The notes under the pieces are model-generated. The model was not told the origin of the DNA and did not search any database. It saw nothing but the letters and a program-made list of their open reading frames with translations. DNA of 13,328 nt, from the NCBI GenBank assembly GCA_012521525.1, contig JAAYMG010000150.1, positions 1 through 13,328 of the forward strand, written 5' to 3'. The translations under genes were made by a program, and so were the position numbers. Positions 12,810 to 13,328 of this stretch are shown one piece after another (position 1 is the first letter of the stretch; every line of letters starts with the position of its first letter). The stretch comes from Clostridiales bacterium (lineage in GTDB: Bacteria > Bacillota > Clostridia > Oscillospirales > JAAYOS01).

Positions 12810-13328
12810 TCAGGATGAGGACAGTATTTTGTCGACCAGGGAGTCAAAAACCCTGCCATAATGTTTTGACATGTCATGGCCTGACTTTTTTCCCAGGGTA
12901 CCTTCAATAAGCGACCTTTCTATCAGCTGATCGACAGGGAAGGCAAAATGGATGGTTCCTATCCGGCGTTCAATGGCATGAACGGGGGATATGCTGCTCA
13001 CCTTGTTTAATACGCGTATCGAATCTTCCATGTTATATTTGCTGTCGGCAAGCATCGGAACATTGCTCATCCAGAACGATACTCCCTTCAGGTCCGGTGT
13101 GCACACTATTATTTTGCAGCGTGCCATCTCCAGTGCTGTGTATGTAAGATGGTCCTGTGTAATGTTTGTCTGACAATCGACAACTACATAGTCACAAATA
13201 TTCGCGGCAGTATGCAGCAGGGAAGCTGCGGTATCGTAACGTTGGATCAAGCTGTTCATCGCAAGTTCGCCTTTTGTATAACCCAGGACTCCGAGCCGGT
13301 CCCCCACCAGATAAATCTGCCTTGCAAG
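12810..13328 (-). CDS. tadZ: TadZ/CpaE-like MinD/ParA-type ATPase, N-terminus outside window
   Basis: The frame is open from the right edge to TGA at 12812-12810, giving the last 173 residues. The reading begins LARQIYLVGDRLG and is not a start, so the gene is truncated by the window. NICDYVVVDCQTNIT is the Walker B-type segment of a P-loop ParA/MinD relative, followed by CKIIVCTPDLKGVSFWMSNV, where such proteins have a switch strand. The deviant Walker A region, if present, lies upstream and cannot be seen. Its place directly before tadA points to TadZ/CpaE, which localises Tad machinery. The assignment rests mainly on the neighbour. Confidence 0.72.
   Translation of the reverse strand, partial: LARQIYLVGDRLGVLGYTKGELAMNSLIQRYDTAASLLHTAANICDYVVVDCQTNITQDHLTYTALEMARCKIIVCTPDLKGVSFWMSNVPMLADSKYNMEDSIRVLNKVSSISPVHAIERRIGTIHFAFPVDQLIERSLIEGTLGKKSGHDMSKHYGRVFDSLVDKILSSS

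Noticed and set aside
1..13328. CRISPR array, insertion sequence, tRNA or rRNA genes
   Set aside because: No regular repeat-spacer pattern, no transposase frame with flanking inverted repeats, and no recognisable tRNA or rRNA sequence were seen.

Overview
The window looks like part of the chromosome of an anaerobic, Clostridia-type Firmicute. The signs are a T-box tRNA-sensing leader in front of thrS, a neighbouring Asp23/Gls24 protein gene and fatty-acid-kinase (FakA/YloV) gene, strong GGGG/GGAG-type ribosome binding sites with frequent TTG and GTG starts, a lipoprotein-type solute-binding protein, and a Tad-type pilus locus without secretin genes.

Layout. (1) Positions 1-2010, minus strand: a two-gene operon for an Asp23/Gls24 (YloU-like) protein and a FakA/YloV-like fatty acid kinase. 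The kinase gene runs off the left edge. A sigma-A-like promoter precedes the operon. (2) 2105-5250, plus strand: a GNAT acetyltransferase with its own promoter, then a polar amino acid ABC importer (lipoprotein SBP, permease, ATPase). The importer has a promoter overlapped by a 12-bp palindrome and a leader that can fold several ways around the ribosome binding site. (3) 5251-7780, plus strand: a repeat-rich AT tract, a strong promoter, a threonine-specifier T-box riboswitch with an intrinsic terminator, then thrS (a ThrRS with unusual active-site segments) and its terminator. (4) 7887-13328, minus strand and convergent with thrS: a Tad-like pilus operon. In transcription order it holds a TadZ/CpaE-like ATPase (partial), TadA/CpaF ATPase, two TadE-like pseudopilins, a 16-codon ORF coupled to the next gene, TadB-like and TadC-like membrane platform proteins, and two tandem paralogous small pilin-like proteins.

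How the parts work together. In region 4, TadZ is expected to position the apparatus and TadA to power it. TadB and TadC would form the inner-membrane platform. The pseudopilins and small pilins, after cleavage at a Gly just before the hydrophobic helix, would form or prime the fibre. No prepilin peptidase is visible, so it must lie outside the window. The most novel material is in this locus: the gene order, the E/Q/D variation at the +5 residue of the prepilin motif, the coupled 16-codon ORF, and 11-bp tandem repeats at the tadA stop codon. Other regulatory candidates are the folded leader of the amino acid importer and the phased repeats before the thrS promoter. All functional names rest on motif recognition by eye. 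No database search was run.
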